Shown here in pieces: positions 35,943 to 45,569 of a stretch of 64,000 bases of DNA; within the stretch, counting starts at the first letter, position 1, and each line of letters starts with the position of its first letter. The position numbers were made by a program, and so were the translations under genes. The notes beneath the pieces are model-generated. The model was not told where the DNA came from and did no database searches. It saw nothing but the letters and a program-made list of their open reading frames with translations. The DNA comes from an uncultured Paracoccaceae bacterium (GTDB taxonomy: Bacteria > Pseudomonadota > Alphaproteobacteria > Rhodobacterales > Rhodobacteraceae), in assembly GCA_947496535.1 (NCBI GenBank), contig CANMDE010000002.1, positions 496,001 through 560,000 on the forward strand, given 5' to 3'.

Positions 35943-36344
35943 ATGGTGGAAATAGTGAAAGGCCTGCTCGTACGCAAAGGACATGTCCTTATGGCGCGGC
36001 GATCGGCCTCGCGTCCGCATTATCCGAACACCTGGAGTTTTCCGGGCGGTCATGTTGAAGACAGGGAGACAGTTGAGCAAGCATTAGCCCGAGAGCTTCG
36101 GGAAGAGATCGGGGTTGAGGTCAAATCATGGTCGTATCTGCAATCCTTTGATGATCGCTCGACCAGATCAGACAACGTCGTAAGGTTCCACTTTTTCGTT
36201 GTTGATAGCTGGGGCGGAAACCCGACAAATATTGGCGATGAGCACTCTGAAATTCGTTGGATCGAGCCAGCCAATGCCCGTGAGATGCAAGATTTGGCAT
36301 TTACCAGATATGGGGAATTGTTTGATGCCATCGCGTCGGCGTAA
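35943..36344 (+). CDS. NUDIX hydrolase of unknown substrate
   Basis: A 133-residue NUDIX protein from the ATG at 35943, chosen because AGGGA stands 9 nt upstream; TTG 35895 and ATG 35904 are in-frame alternatives without a ribosome-binding site. The box spans residues 36-58 (GHVEDRETVEQALA then RELREEIGV), with all metal-binding Glu present. The N-terminus MVEIVKGLLVRKGHVLMARRS and a C-terminal IRWIEPANAREM are NUDIX-typical but not diagnostic. Unlike mutT just upstream it appears to have its own promoter with a GTCGG array. It converges on infB. Confidence 0.82.
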   Translation: MVEIVKGLLVRKGHVLMARRSASRPHYPNTWSFPGGHVEDRETVEQALARELREEIGVEVKSWSYLQSFDDRSTRSDNVVRFHFFVVDSWGGNPTNIGDEHSEIRWIEPANAREMQDLAFTRYGELFDAIASA

Positions 36345-36366
36345 GTTGCGATTTCGCAAAAGAAAA

Positions 36367-36389
36367 GGCGGCCCGAAGGCCGCCCGTTT
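36367..36389 (-). terminator. Rho-independent terminator of the rimP-nusA-infB operon
   Basis: Read on the minus strand: GGCGGCC, loop TTCG, GGCCGCC, then TTTTCTTTT (36358-36366). The 7-bp GC stem with a UUCG-type tetraloop and U-tract lies about 30 nt past the infB stop. On the plus strand the T-run is short (GTTT), so the NUDIX transcript may use it only weakly. Confidence 0.85.
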
Positions 36390-36400
36390 CGTCTGTTACC

Positions 36401-36421
36401 GTGGGTTTCACCCACCCTACA
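36401..36421. repeat. Short palindromic dispersed repeat, copy A (contains infB stop codon)
   Basis: On the minus strand the copy reads GTAGGGTGGGTGAAACCCAC. It can form a small hairpin (GTGGGT/ACCCAC). It aligns with copy B at 45570-45590 over 21 nt, differing only by transitions apart from the last base. The TAG inside GTAGG is the stop codon of infB (36417-36419). Confidence 0.6.
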
Positions 36422-38903
36422 GTTCCCGTTCGACCTCTTCGCGTTCGAAGATTTCGATCACGTCGTCGGGGCGGATGTCGTCGTAGTTTTCAAACGCCAT
36501 GCCGCATTCCTGGCCGGACTGAACCTCTGGCACTTCATCCTTGAAGCGCTTCAGTGTTTTCAGCGTACCTTCATGGATCACGACGTTATCGCGCAGCAGA
36601 CGCACACCGGCGGAGCGCCGCGCGACACCTTCGGTGACGATGCAACCCGCAACCTTGCCCACGTTGGAGACCTTGAAGACCTCTTTGATGGTGGCATAGC
36701 CGATGAAGTTTTCCTTGATCTCGGCAGAGAGCAGGCCAGAGGCGGCTTTCTTCACGTCATCCACAAGGTCGTAGATGACCGAATAATACCGGATCTCGAC
36801 GCCCTTTTGGTTGGCCGTGTTCCGGGCGGATGTGTTGGCCCGCACGTTGAACCCGAAAACCGGTGCGCCGGACGCTTCGGCAAGGCCGATATCGGTTTCG
36901 GTGATGGCGCCAACGCCCGAGTGTAGAACACGCACGCGGACCTCATCGTTGCCAATTTTCTCCATCGCCTGAACGATAGCCTCGGCAGAGCCCTGTACAT
37001 CGGCTTTGACCAGAATGGGCAGCTCGTTGACGTTTTCATCGGCCTTGGCGTTCGCCATAAGCTGTTCGAGCGTTGTGGCAGCGCCAGCCGCGGCCCGCTT
37101 TTCCTTGGCCGCTTTTTCACGGTATTCCGCGATTTCGCGCGCTTGCGCATCAGCGTCGACCACGTTCAAAACGTCACCCGCTTCTGGTGTACCGTTCAGG
37201 CCAAGCACCTCAACCGGAACCGATGGCCCGGCCTCGTTGATCCGCTCACCTTTGTCGTTCACCAGTGCGCGGACTTTACCGTACTGTTCGCCCACGACAA
37301 AGATATCACCCTGACGCAGCGTTCCCTTCTGAACCAAAACGGTGGCGACTGGGCCGCGGCCCACGTCAAGCTGTGCCTCAATCACGGCACCTTCGGCGGC
37401 GCGATCAGGATTAGCTTTCAGTTCGAGGATTTCAGATTGCAGCGCAATGGCTTCCAGCAGCTCATCAAGCCCCTGGCCAGAAATGGCAGACACTTCAACG
37501 TCCTGCACATCACCGGACATCTTTTCGACAATGACCTCGTGCTGCAACAGATCGGTACGAACCTTATCGGGGTTCGCGTCGGGCTTATCGATCTTGTTGA
37601 TCGCGACGATCATTGGCACTTCAGCCGCTTTGGCGTGGTTGATCGCTTCAATCGTCTGCGGCATGACCGCATCATCGGCAGCAACCACAAGCACAACGAT
37701 ATCAGTAACTTGCGCACCGCGTGACCGCATAGACGTAAACGCCGCGTGGCCCGGTGTGTCGAGGAACGACAGAACAGCGCCGCTGTCGGTTTTGACCTGA
37801 TAGGCCCCGATATGCTGTGTGATACCGCCAGCTTCGCCTGACACAACTTTCGCATTACGGATCGCGTCAAGCAGGGACGTTTTCCCGTGGTCAACGTGCC
37901 CCATGATCGTGATAATTGGCGGACGTGGTTTAAGATCCTCTGTCTTGTCTTCGACAGCCTGAAGGACGTCTTCCACGTCGGCATCTGATACGCGCACAAC
38001 GGTGTGCCCAAATTCTTCGATGATCAGTTCAGCCGTATCGGCATCGATCGTTTGGTTTTGGGTCGCCATGATGCCGTTCGTCATCAGCGCCTTGACCACG
38101 TCAGCCACCCGTTCAGTCATACGGTTGGCGAGTTCAGAGACGGTGATCGCCTCTGGCAGCGCTACTTCACGGAAAATCTTTTCCCGCTCAGCCGAGACGC
38201 CCATCGCTTTGGCGCGGGCGCGGTCTTGCTTACGCTTCATAGCAGCCATAGAGCGTTGCCGCCCGCCATCACGGCCCGCCATTGCATCATTCAATGTCAG
38301 CTTGCCGGACCGGCGGCCATCATCACCCCGGCCTGGCTTGGCCTTGGACTGTTTCTCGCGGCTTTCATTGCCGCGATCTGTTTTGCGTGGAGCGGCACTT
38401 GGTCGGGCCACAACCGTTTCACCCGGAACTGCAGCTGCAGCAGGGGGGGCATCGGCGGCGGCTTTTGCTTTTGCGGCTTCGTCCCGCTTGCGTTCTTCTT
38501 CTTCGGCCTTGGCTTTGGCGCGTTCTTCGCGGGCTTTGTCTTCGGCTTCTTTCGCCTCGATCTCGGCACGGCGTTCTTCGCGTTCCTTGCGCTTTGCCTC
38601 TTCTTCGGCTTCGCGTTTGGCTTTTTCCTGGGCTTCGCTGGCTTTGGCCAGCGCGAGCGCTTTCATGCGCCGTTCCAGTTCGGCATCCGAGATCCCGGCG
38701 GGTCGTTTGGAAGGATCACCACCTTTTGGCGCATTCGCACCGCTTACTTGTGGCTTGGCCGTACCTGGCTTGGGCACCACAACGCGCTTGCGTTTGGTTT
38801 CCACCACGACATTCTTCGTCCGCCCATGGCTAAAACTTTGCTTCACGTTGCTAGGACGTGAGCCACCAAGGCCGAGTGTCTTTTTGCCGTCAGTATCGCT
38901 CAT
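36417..38903 (-). CDS. infB: Translation initiation factor IF-2
   Basis: An 828-residue GTPase that brings fMet-tRNA to the 30S subunit. A long charged N-terminal region (about residues 80-170) is rich in Glu, Lys, Ala and Arg repeats and likely coiled or disordered. The IF2_N domain follows. The G domain shows [15 protein letters not shown] (G1), [16 protein letters not shown] (G3) and [15 protein letters not shown] (G4). Domains II, III and IV are complete. The stop codon is supplied by a dispersed repeat. It overlaps the ylxR-like gene by 4 nt. A 301-residue antisense open frame is a shadow of the repetitive N-terminus. Confidence 0.98.
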   Translation of the reverse strand: MSDTDGKKTLGLGGSRPSNVKQSFSHGRTKNVVVETKRKRVVVPKPGTAKPQVSGANAPKGGDPSKRPAGISDAELERRMKALALAKASEAQEKAKREAEEEAKRKEREERRAEIEAKEAEDKAREERAKAKAEEEERKRDEAAKAKAAADAPPAAAAVPGETVVARPSAAPRKTDRGNESREKQSKAKPGRGDDGRRSGKLTLNDAMAGRDGGRQRSMAAMKRKQDRARAKAMGVSAEREKIFREVALPEAITVSELANRMTERVADVVKALMTNGIMATQNQTIDADTAELIIEEFGHTVVRVSDADVEDVLQAVEDKTEDLKPRPPIITIMGHVDHGKTSLLDAIRNAKVVSGEAGGITQHIGAYQVKTDSGAVLSFLDTPGHAAFTSMRSRGAQVTDIVVLVVAADDAVMPQTIEAINHAKAAEVPMIVAINKIDKPDANPDKVRTDLLQHEVIVEKMSGDVQDVEVSAISGQGLDELLEAIALQSEILELKANPDRAAEGAVIEAQLDVGRGPVATVLVQKGTLRQGDIFVVGEQYGKVRALVNDKGERINEAGPSVPVEVLGLNGTPEAGDVLNVVDADAQAREIAEYREKAAKEKRAAAGAATTLEQLMANAKADENVNELPILVKADVQGSAEAIVQAMEKIGNDEVRVRVLHSGVGAITETDIGLAEASGAPVFGFNVRANTSARNTANQKGVEIRYYSVIYDLVDDVKKAASGLLSAEIKENFIGYATIKEVFKVSNVGKVAGCIVTEGVARRSAGVRLLRDNVVIHEGTLKTLKRFKDEVPEVQSGQECGMAFENYDDIRPDDVIEIFEREEVEREL

Positions 38904-39532
38904 TTAGCTTCTTTATCCTTCCCGGAGGCGACGTTGCCACCGATCTCTTCGCGTAAACCGCGCAGCTTTGTGGCTTCCTCTACAACACGATTGCTGAGTC
39001 CACCAGTGGCAAGAGCGCCATGTATCACAGTTTCCCGCCCAAAAGCCAAACCCAATTCGGCTGATGTCAGACACCCGAAATATCGGGCGCCTTCGGGCGT
39101 CCATAGTTTTGTTTTGCCCCGTTCAGACCCATCGCTGGCCTGAACCAGAACACGGACCCGCTCACCCCCGGCGAGCCAGCCCTTCACCTTTTCGAACCCG
39201 CAGACCGCGCGTCCCGCTTTGCGGGCCAGTGCAATCAGATCGACGGTGCGACGGGCAAGTTGGCGTTCCACCTCGTCCGTCAATCCATCGGGGACCGTCA
39301 CCGCCTGTTTGGCGCTGCGCGAGAATTGCCCCTTACCCGCCTTGTCCAGCGCGTCACGATCAGCCGTCACATACATGCCGCGACCCGGCAGTTTGCCCAG
39401 TATGTCAGGCACAACAGCGTTGTCTGGCCCTACAACAAAACGGATCAGTCCCGCTTTTGGCTGGACTTCGCCCGTGACGATGCATTTACGCGCCGCCCCG
39501 TCTCGTTCACTGCTATGACCCCCACGCGTCAT
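38900..39532 (-). CDS. YlxR-family RNA-binding protein fused to an L7Ae-like domain
   Basis: A 210-residue protein between nusA and infB. The N-terminal DUF448/YlxR domain shows [23 protein letters not shown] and [18 protein letters not shown]. The C-terminal part ([28 protein letters not shown]) looks like the ribosomal L7Ae/L30e fold. YlxR proteins bind RNA and are tied to transcription-translation coupling; the fused form is the usual alphaproteobacterial one. It overlaps infB by 4 nt and follows nusA by 26 nt, where a perfect hairpin is present. Confidence 0.88.
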   Translation of the reverse strand: MTRGGHSSERDGAARKCIVTGEVQPKAGLIRFVVGPDNAVVPDILGKLPGRGMYVTADRDALDKAGKGQFSRSAKQAVTVPDGLTDEVERQLARRTVDLIALARKAGRAVCGFEKVKGWLAGGERVRVLVQASDGSERGKTKLWTPEGARYFGCLTSAELGLAFGRETVIHGALATGGLSNRVVEEATKLRGLREEIGGNVASGKDKEAK

Positions 39533-39547
39533 AATTTAGGACCCCGA

Positions 39548-39566
39548 AGGCCTGAAAATCAGGCCT
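39548..39566. other. Perfect hairpin at the nusA-ylxR junction
   Basis: AGGCCTGA (39548-39555) and TCAGGCCT (39559-39566) form an 8-bp stem with a 3-nt loop. It includes the nusA stop codon. There is no U-tract, so it is not a classical terminator. It may be a processing or pausing element within the operon mRNA. Confidence 0.4.
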
Positions 39567-41166
39567 CCGCCTCCTCTTCTGTGGCTTCTTCTTCGTCAGC
39601 CTCAAGATCGGCGGGATCGACCCAGCCCAACATAACACGGGCGGTCATGACCATATTCTGCGCCTCTTCGAGCGAGACGTCAAATGGTTCCAGCACGCCG
39701 TCATCCTTGACCCTTTCGCCGTCTACAGTTGTCCAGCCACCGGCCAGTTCCCAATCCGCACAAGTGGCGAAGTCTTCGAGTGTTTTGACCTCATCATTGC
39801 CCAGCGCTTCGAGCATTTGCGGTGTCAGACCTTCGAAGTCGATCAGGCTTTGTTCTACGCCTGCAGCAACAGCCGCTTCCATGGCCTTTTTCGCTTGAGC
39901 ATCCAGATAATCGCGGGCGCGGGCCTGCAGTTCACCAGCAGTGCCCTCGTCCATACCTTCGATGACCAAAAGTTCGTCGATTTCGACGTAGGCCACTTCT
40001 TCCAGGTTTGTGAACCCTTCAGATACTACAAGTTGGGCAAAGAACTCGTCCAGATCAAGGGTTTCCATGAACAATTTGGTACGCAGTTCAAATTCGGCCT
40101 GACGACGCTTGGATTCTTCTTCCTCGGTCATGATGTCGATGTCGAGACCAGTCAGCTGGCTGGCCAGACGCACGTTCTGACCACGGCGACCGATCGCAAG
40201 GCTGAGTTGTTCTTCGGGAACAACCACTTCGATCTTGCCCGCTTCTTCGTCCAGAACCACCTTTGAAACCTCAGCAGGCTGCAAAGCGTTCACAAGGAAG
40301 GTCGGCATGTCTTCATTCCAAGGAATGATGTCGATCTTTTCGCCCTGCAGTTCGTTCACGACCGCCTGCACACGGGAGCCACGCATACCGACACAAGCAC
40401 CGACCGGGTCGATGGAGTTGTCGTAGCTGATGACGGCAATCTTGGCGCGCGATCCGGGGTCGCGTGCGACGGCCTTGATTTCGATGATGCCTTCGTAGAT
40501 TTCAGGCACTTCCATTTTGAAAAGCTCGGCCATGAATTCAGGCGCTGTCCGCGACAGGAAGATTTGCGGGCCACGCTGTTCGCGGCGCACTTCCTTGATG
40601 TAGCAGCGGATACGGTCGTTGGGGCGGTAAGCCTCGCGACCGATCTTTTCGTTGCGGCGCAGCACGGCTTCACCGGCACCCACATCGACGACGACATTGC
40701 CGTATTCCTCGCGCTTGACCAGCGCGTTGATGATCGTGCCTGCCTTGTCCTTGAATTCTTCGTATTGCTTGTCGCGCTCGGCTTCGCGGACCTTTTGCAG
40801 GATGACCTGCTTGGCCGACTGAGCGGCGATCCGACCGAGTTCCACCGGCGGGACCTCTTCAACCAGCTGTTGGCCGACCTCAGGGTTTTCCATGTATTGT
40901 TTGGCCTGCTCAACGGTGAATTCGGCTTGATAGTTCTCAAGCTCTTCCTCTTCGACCACGGTGCGGACGCGAGTGAATGTCGCCTTGCCAGTCTTGCGGT
41001 CAATGGACACGCGAATGTCCATTTCGGCCCCATAGCGGGACTTGGCCGCGCGGGCGAGCGATTCTTCCATCGCCTCGACCACCAGACCGGGGTCGATCAT
41101 TTTTTCACGCGCCACGGCTTCTGCTGTTTGCAAAAGCTCAAGCTGGTTGGCTGACGTAATGGCCAT
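39559..41166 (-). CDS. nusA: Transcription termination/antitermination factor NusA
   Basis: A 535-residue NusA. The N-terminal RNA-polymerase-binding domain begins [25 protein letters not shown]. An S1 domain (about residues 135-200) is followed by two KH domains, with GACVGMRGSRVQAVVNELQGEKIDII and LAIGRRGQNVRLASQLTG. C-terminal helical repeats and an acidic tail (EEATEEEAEA) finish it. It modulates pausing, termination and rRNA antitermination. The ATG overlaps the rimP stop by 1 nt. Confidence 0.98.
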   Translation of the reverse strand: MAITSANQLELLQTAEAVAREKMIDPGLVVEAMEESLARAAKSRYGAEMDIRVSIDRKTGKATFTRVRTVVEEEELENYQAEFTVEQAKQYMENPEVGQQLVEEVPPVELGRIAAQSAKQVILQKVREAERDKQYEEFKDKAGTIINALVKREEYGNVVVDVGAGEAVLRRNEKIGREAYRPNDRIRCYIKEVRREQRGPQIFLSRTAPEFMAELFKMEVPEIYEGIIEIKAVARDPGSRAKIAVISYDNSIDPVGACVGMRGSRVQAVVNELQGEKIDIIPWNEDMPTFLVNALQPAEVSKVVLDEEAGKIEVVVPEEQLSLAIGRRGQNVRLASQLTGLDIDIMTEEEESKRRQAEFELRTKLFMETLDLDEFFAQLVVSEGFTNLEEVAYVEIDELLVIEGMDEGTAGELQARARDYLDAQAKKAMEAAVAAGVEQSLIDFEGLTPQMLEALGNDEVKTLEDFATCADWELAGGWTTVDGERVKDDGVLEPFDVSLEEAQNMVMTARVMLGWVDPADLEADEEEATEEEAEA

Positions 41167-41741
41167 CAGGTGTTCTCCTCACCATCTATTATGGTTTCAA
41201 TCTCATCAAACTGGGTCTCATCTATCTGACCCGCATCTTTTCGGCTTCGCAAAACATCGCGAACCAGTTCATCTGTCAGGACCAGTTTGGCGTCTGACAG
41301 CCAGTCAAATTTCAGACCAACGGTGCCTTCGGCAATATTGATCAGAACTTCATCACCTTCGGTGCCTGCCAGTTCGCCTTTAAAGCGACGGCGACCGTCG
41401 ATCAGTTGTTCGGTTTCGATCTTGGCCTCGAACCCTTCCCACTGATCAAAATCTTTCAGCCGCGTCAGGGGCCGATCAATGCCCGGGCTTGAAACTTCGA
41501 GGTTGTATTCGTCCAGTATCGGGTCTTCGACATCAAGTATGGCGCTAAGCGCCGTCGATACCTGCCCGCATTCATCAACCTCTATCTGTCCGTCAGGCCG
41601 CTGCACCATGATCTGCAAGATGGTGTCCTTGCCCGACATCAAGCGGACGCGCACGATTTCAAAGCCCATGTCTTCGACGACAGGGGTCACGATCTCTGCA
41701 ATTCGGCGATCAATCGCTGCTTTTGCTATCAGGTCATTCAT
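41166..41741 (-). CDS. rimP: Ribosome maturation factor RimP
   Basis: A 191-residue protein needed for 30S subunit maturation. [20 protein letters not shown] and [43 protein letters not shown], split into the two RimP domains, are diagnostic. The C-terminal extension ([23 protein letters not shown]) is acidic. It is first in the rimP-nusA-ylxR-infB operon. The 136-nt upstream gap must carry the operon promoter as well as the terminator of the thi operon. Confidence 0.95.
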   Translation of the reverse strand: MNDLIAKAAIDRRIAEIVTPVVEDMGFEIVRVRLMSGKDTILQIMVQRPDGQIEVDECGQVSTALSAILDVEDPILDEYNLEVSSPGIDRPLTRLKDFDQWEGFEAKIETEQLIDGRRRFKGELAGTEGDEVLINIAEGTVGLKFDWLSDAKLVLTDELVRDVLRSRKDAGQIDETQFDEIETIIDGEENT

Positions 41742-41766
41742 CTATCAAACCGCCTTGGTCACGGCA

Positions 41767-41790
41767 CAAAAAAACGGGCGCGCGGCCCGT
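41767..41790 (-). terminator. Rho-independent terminator of the thiM-thiE-thiD operon
   Basis: On the minus strand ACGGGC (41790-41785), a 5-nt GC loop, GCCCGT (41779-41774) and a run of T (41773-41767) form a classical terminator about 90 nt past the thiD stop and before rimP. Confidence 0.88.
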
Positions 41791-41877
41791 TAAACTTTCC
41801 GGTGGAGCCTTGGGGTTGGAAGCCAAAACGCCGCTGTTATCGCTCATATACGCAAGGCCGGGTGAGTCTGCAAGGCT

Positions 41878-42693
41878 TTAACTTTTTTCTGTCACTAAAC
41901 CCGTCAAAACATGGAAATGGTGGGTCGGACCATGCCCGCCGCCAACGTCTAATGCACCGGATGCGGCAATGGCTGCGTGCACGTAGTCCTTGGCCCGTTT
42001 GCAAGCATCGGGGAGCGCATTCCCCAGCGCAATTTGCGTGGCCAACGCGGATGACAGCGTGCATCCTGTCCCATGCGTGTTTTTGGTATCGATCCGGTCC
42101 GCATCAAGCTGATAGGTCCGGTCCTGCGTGACCAGCATATCCGGGCTGTTTTGCCCATCCAGATGACCGCCTTTCATCAGCACAGCGTTGGGGCCGTTTC
42201 GCATGAGTGCCCGGGCTTGCTCTGCCATTTCGGTCAGCGTCGTCGCCTCGCGCTGTCCAAGCAAATCTGCGGCTTCGGGCAGGTTTGGTGTGATGACATG
42301 CGCGATGGGGAGTAGCCTGTCGCGCAGCGCTTCAACCGCATCTTCAGCGAGCAGGCGATCACCGCCTTTGGCGACCATCACCGGGTCGAGGATGATCGGC
42401 GCTGTCACATCGCGAAGGCTGTCCGCGACTGCACCAATGATATTGGCATCCCCCAGCATTCCGATTTTGATGGCGTCGATGCGTATGTCTGCCCTGATCG
42501 CCTCAATCTGTGCCACCACCATTTCCGGCGCGGTCAGGTCAACGCGCGTGACACCGCGCGTGTTTTGTGCGGTCAGGCCGGTGATTACGGCCATCGCGTA
42601 ACCCCCGTTCGCTGATATCGCCTTGATATCCGCCTGAATGCCCGCGCCACCGGATGGGTCAGAGCCAGCAATGCTGAGGATGTTGGGGATCAT
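41878..42693 (-). CDS. thiD: Hydroxymethylpyrimidine/phosphomethylpyrimidine kinase
   Basis: A 271-residue ribokinase-fold enzyme that phosphorylates HMP to HMP-P and HMP-PP for thiamine synthesis. The start is ATG 42693 (MIPNILSIAGSDPSGGAG); the open frame extends upstream only through thiE. Signatures: SIAGSDPSGGAGIQADIKA, DPVMVAKGGDRLL, and the anion-hole motif KNTHGTGCTLSSALA. It overlaps thiE by 4 nt and is the last gene under the TPP riboswitch. Together with thiE and thiM this makes a salvage-capable set. Confidence 0.96.
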   Translation of the reverse strand: MIPNILSIAGSDPSGGAGIQADIKAISANGGYAMAVITGLTAQNTRGVTRVDLTAPEMVVAQIEAIRADIRIDAIKIGMLGDANIIGAVADSLRDVTAPIILDPVMVAKGGDRLLAEDAVEALRDRLLPIAHVITPNLPEAADLLGQREATTLTEMAEQARALMRNGPNAVLMKGGHLDGQNSPDMLVTQDRTYQLDADRIDTKNTHGTGCTLSSALATQIALGNALPDACKRAKDYVHAAIAASGALDVGGGHGPTHHFHVLTGLVTEKS

Positions 42694-43304
42694 GCTTTGC
42701 TCCAATTTGTGACGAGGTTTGCGGCAGCGTCCTGAATGTTGGCCGCGCGTGAGATTGCCGAGACAACGGCCATTCCAACGCAGCCCGTCTTGTGGACAGG
42801 CTGAACGTCGGCGGTGCCTAACCCTCCAATGGCGACTGTGAGGCAAGGAGCGGCGGCCGCGATTTGCGACAGACCGTCAAACCCGATTGGTGGGGCATGG
42901 TCGGGTTTGGTGGATGTCGCGTGTACTGGACCGACGCCGATGTAATCCACGCAGTCGGGCGGAATGGCAGCAAGGTGATCGGGATGTTCGACGGACAGGC
43001 CCAAGATCATGTCTTGTCCGATGCGGGCGCGGATACTGGCCACGTCACCGTCGCCCTGACCGATATGCAGACCGTCGGCGCCGCATGACAAGGCTACGTC
43101 AATCCTGTCGTTGACGATGAAGGTCCCGCCAAGTTTGCGAACAAGCGGTTGCAGGTTTTTCGCGGTTGATACCATGTCTGCATCGGTTGCCGTCTTGTCG
43201 CGCAGTTGGATGGCCCGCACCCCAGCTTTGAGCGCTGCCCGTACCTGTGTTTCGACGCTTTGGTCTGCTTCGGCGTCGGTGACGAAATAGATGCCTTGGA
43301 TCAT
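42690..43304 (-). CDS. thiE: Thiamine phosphate synthase
   Basis: A 204-residue TIM-barrel enzyme joining HMP-PP and thiazole phosphate (HET-P) to thiamine phosphate. Signatures: VRAIQLRDKTATDAD, FIVNDRIDVALSCGADGLHIGQGD, LGLSVEHPDHLA, YIGVGPVHATSTKPDH and VAIGGLGTADV. It lies between thiM and thiD, overlapping each by 4 nt. Confidence 0.96.
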   Translation of the reverse strand: MIQGIYFVTDAEADQSVETQVRAALKAGVRAIQLRDKTATDADMVSTAKNLQPLVRKLGGTFIVNDRIDVALSCGADGLHIGQGDGDVASIRARIGQDMILGLSVEHPDHLAAIPPDCVDYIGVGPVHATSTKPDHAPPIGFDGLSQIAAAAPCLTVAIGGLGTADVQPVHKTGCVGMAVVSAISRAANIQDAAANLVTNWSKA

Positions 43305-44089
43305 GTTTCAGTCACCTGTGCGCCAGCGGTCAATTGATCCGGCGTCATCTGGTGCAGCGCATCCAGAAAGCTGACCTGAAAACTGCCGGGGCCTTGTGCG
43401 GATTGTGCTGCGACTTCACCAGCCAGACCGTAGTAGGCAAGTGCCGCAACCGTTGCTTCCAACGTCTTTTGACCAACCGCAAAGCAGGCCGTGATGCCGG
43501 TGAGCGCACAGCCCAGCGCTGTCACCATCGGCATTAGCGAGTGGCCGTTGGCCACAAGATAGGATCGCGTTCCATCGGTGACGTAATCCGTCGGTCCTGT
43601 CACCGCGACAATGCCACCGGTTTGCCCGGCCAGCGTCCGGGCCGCGTTCTGTGCCTCTGCGACCGCGTTTGCGCTGTCCGCCCCACGTCCGGTCCCGGTA
43701 TCGCCTGCAAGAGCCAGAATCTCGGATGCGTTGCCGCGGATGATGGTGGGTTTCAGAGCCAGCAGATCCGCGCAGATTGAGCGCCGAAAGGCGGTGGCGC
43801 CTGCCGCGACGGGGTCAAGCGCCCACGGTTTTTCGGCGTTTGTGGCAGCCTCTACCGCGCTAAGCATTGAGGCGACCCATCGCGGATCGGGTGTGCCGAT
43901 GTTGATTGTCAGGGCATGGGCGAGGCTGGCAAACTCTGCTGATTCTTCCTTTGCGTGAACCATCGCAGGGGACGCGCCCGCCGCCAGCATCACATTCGCC
44001 ATGATGTTCATGGCCACATAGTTGGTGATGTTTTGAACCAGCGGCGCGGTTTGCCGCATGGTGTCCAGATATTGTCCAGTGTTTTGCAT
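43301..44089 (-). CDS. thiM: Hydroxyethylthiazole kinase
   Basis: A 262-residue kinase that phosphorylates the thiazole alcohol (salvage). The start is ATG 44089, with AGGAGG 6 nt upstream. The longer open frame to 44188 would translate the riboswitch and is rejected. Signatures: [46 protein letters not shown] and [15 protein letters not shown] with the ATP-site Cys/Gly residues. The Shine-Dalgarno is inside a possible sequestering hairpin of the TPP riboswitch. Presence of thiM at the operon head points to thiazole uptake or recycling. Confidence 0.95.
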   Translation of the reverse strand: MQNTGQYLDTMRQTAPLVQNITNYVAMNIMANVMLAAGASPAMVHAKEESAEFASLAHALTINIGTPDPRWVASMLSAVEAATNAEKPWALDPVAAGATAFRRSICADLLALKPTIIRGNASEILALAGDTGTGRGADSANAVAEAQNAARTLAGQTGGIVAVTGPTDYVTDGTRSYLVANGHSLMPMVTALGCALTGITACFAVGQKTLEATVAALAYYGLAGEVAAQSAQGPGSFQVSFLDALHQMTPDQLTAGAQVTET

Positions 44090-44093
44090 CACA

Positions 44094-44118
44094 GCCTCCT
44101 TTTGCGGACGGGGGAGGC
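44094..44118 (-). promoter_or_regulatory. Shine-Dalgarno-sequestering hairpin of the TPP riboswitch
   Basis: On the transcript GCCTCC (44118-44113) can pair with GGAGGC (44099-44094), which contains the thiM Shine-Dalgarno, across a 13-nt loop. This would block translation, the usual mode of proteobacterial thi riboswitches. No terminator-like U-tract is present between aptamer and thiM. Confidence 0.65.
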
Positions 44119-44147
44119 ACACGCATTGCACCCAAATCGGTGTTGCG

Positions 44148-44226
44148 TTTGCGACTTCCTCCGCCGGCATGATCCGGGTCAGGTTCAAAGGGTGCTTCTC
44201 AGCCCGCCGATGGCGGACGCCCCTGT
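44148..44226 (-). ncRNA. TPP (THI-box) riboswitch aptamer
   Basis: Read on the minus strand the region contains the conserved aptamer blocks in order: the P1/P2 strand GGGGCGTCC, a short stem CGCC/GGCG, CTGAGA, ACCCTTTGAACCTGA, then CGGATCATGCCGGCG and GGAGGAAGT. CTGAGA and CTTTGAACCTGA are the pyrimidine- and pyrophosphate-sensing cores of the THI box. It lies 59 nt upstream of thiM and controls the thiM-thiE-thiD operon in response to thiamine pyrophosphate. The exact ends are approximate. Confidence 0.96.
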
Positions 44227-44351
44227 CACGATATGCAAAGGATGAAGCGACGGTCGGGCAGGGTCAAGGCGATAGTCTTGCTGTCCTTGCCCTGCTGGCA
44301 CAAAACCGTTATCGCGCGGTCGCAGTGGATATCCAAGATGAAGGCATGCGC

Positions 44352-45569
44352 ATGACCGCCCCGAAGAAAGTTGTTCTGGCCTATTCCGGTGGCCTTGATA
44401 CCTCGATCATTCTCAAGTGGTTGCAGACCGAATATGGCTGTGAGGTTGTGACCTTTACCGCCGATTTGGGGCAGGGTGAGGAGTTGGAGCCTGCCCGCAA
44501 GAAGGCCGAGATGATGGGCGCAACTTCAATCCATATCGAGGATGTGCGTGAGGAATTTGTCCGCGATTTTGTCTTTCCAATGTTCCGTGCCAATGCCGTT
44601 TATGAAGGCATTTACCTGCTGGGTACGTCTATCGCGCGGCCTTTGATCTCAAAACGGTTGGTTGAGATTGCTGCCGCAGAAGGTGCCGATGCTGTTGCCC
44701 ATGGCGCGACAGGCAAGGGTAATGATCAGGTTCGTTTTGAACTGGCGGCCTATGCGCTGAACCCGGATATCAAGGTCATCGCGCCGTGGCGCGAGTGGGA
44801 TTTGTCGAGCCGGACGAAGTTGATCGACTTTGCCGAGAAGCATCAGATCCCGATTGCAAAAGACAAGCGCGGCGAAGCGCCGTTCAGCGTCGATGCGAAC
44901 CTTTTGCATACCTCGTCCGAGGGCAAGGTGCTGGAAGACCCGGCACAGGAAGCACCGGATTACGTTTATCAGCGGACCGTGAACCCTGAAGATGCACCCG
45001 ATACGCCCGAGATGGTCGAAATCACGTTTGAACGCGGCGATGCTGTGGCCATCAATGGTGAGGCGATGTCGCCAGCTACTATCCTCACCAAGCTTAATGA
45101 GTTGGGCGGGAAGCATGGTATCGGGCGACTGGATCTGGTAGAGAACCGCTTTGTCGGGATGAAATCGCGCGGGATCTATGAAACGCCCGGCGGGACTGTC
45201 CTGCTGGAGGCCCATCGTGGGATTGAACAGATCACGTTGGATAGCGGTGCAGGCCATCTGAAAGACAGCATCATGCCGCGCTATGCTGAGCTGATCTATA
45301 ACGGTTTCTGGTTCTCGCCCGAACGCGAGATGCTGCAGGCCCTGATCGACAAAAGCCAAGAGCATGTGTCAGGCACCGTGCGCGTGAAGCTGTACAAAGG
45401 GTCGTGCCAGACTGTTGCCCGCTGGTCGGATCGTTCGCTTTATTCCGAAGCTCATGTGACGTTTGAAGATGATGCAGGTGCTTATGATCAGGCCGACGCA
45501 CAAGGCTTTATCCAGCTCAATGCCCTGCGGTTAAAGCTGTTGGCGGCAAGGGATCGGCGTTTGAAGTAA
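44352..45569 (+). CDS. argG: Argininosuccinate synthase
   Basis: A 405-residue enzyme joining citrulline and aspartate with ATP. The start is ATG 44352 ([18 protein letters not shown]), since GAAGG stands 7 nt before it; the ATG at 44346 is too near, and the long frame from 44058 would run antisense through the riboswitch. Signatures: [17 protein letters not shown] (PP-loop), [22 protein letters not shown] and [16 protein letters not shown]. It diverges from the thi operon. Its TAA directly abuts dispersed repeat copy B. Confidence 0.97.
   Translation: MTAPKKVVLAYSGGLDTSIILKWLQTEYGCEVVTFTADLGQGEELEPARKKAEMMGATSIHIEDVREEFVRDFVFPMFRANAVYEGIYLLGTSIARPLISKRLVEIAAAEGADAVAHGATGKGNDQVRFELAAYALNPDIKVIAPWREWDLSSRTKLIDFAEKHQIPIAKDKRGEAPFSVDANLLHTSSEGKVLEDPAQEAPDYVYQRTVNPEDAPDTPEMVEITFERGDAVAINGEAMSPATILTKLNELGGKHGIGRLDLVENRFVGMKSRGIYETPGGTVLLEAHRGIEQITLDSGAGHLKDSIMPRYAELIYNGFWFSPEREMLQALIDKSQEHVSGTVRVKLYKGSCQTVARWSDRSLYSEAHVTFEDDAGAYDQADAQGFIQLNALRLKLLAARDRRLK

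Noticed and set aside
38002..38907. 301- and 285-codon open frames antisense to the infB N-terminal region
   Set aside because: They arise from the repetitive Glu/Lys/Ala-coding DNA of IF-2; the translated Ser/Ala/Arg-rich or Phe/Gly-rich strings are low complexity.
41742..41877. Possible tRNA or small RNA gene between rimP and thiD
   Set aside because: No cloverleaf can be drawn; the only structure is the thi operon terminator.
44090..44351. N-terminal extensions of thiM (to 44188) and argG (from 44058)
   Set aside because: Both would translate through the TPP riboswitch; good starts with ribosome-binding sites exist at 44089 and 44352.
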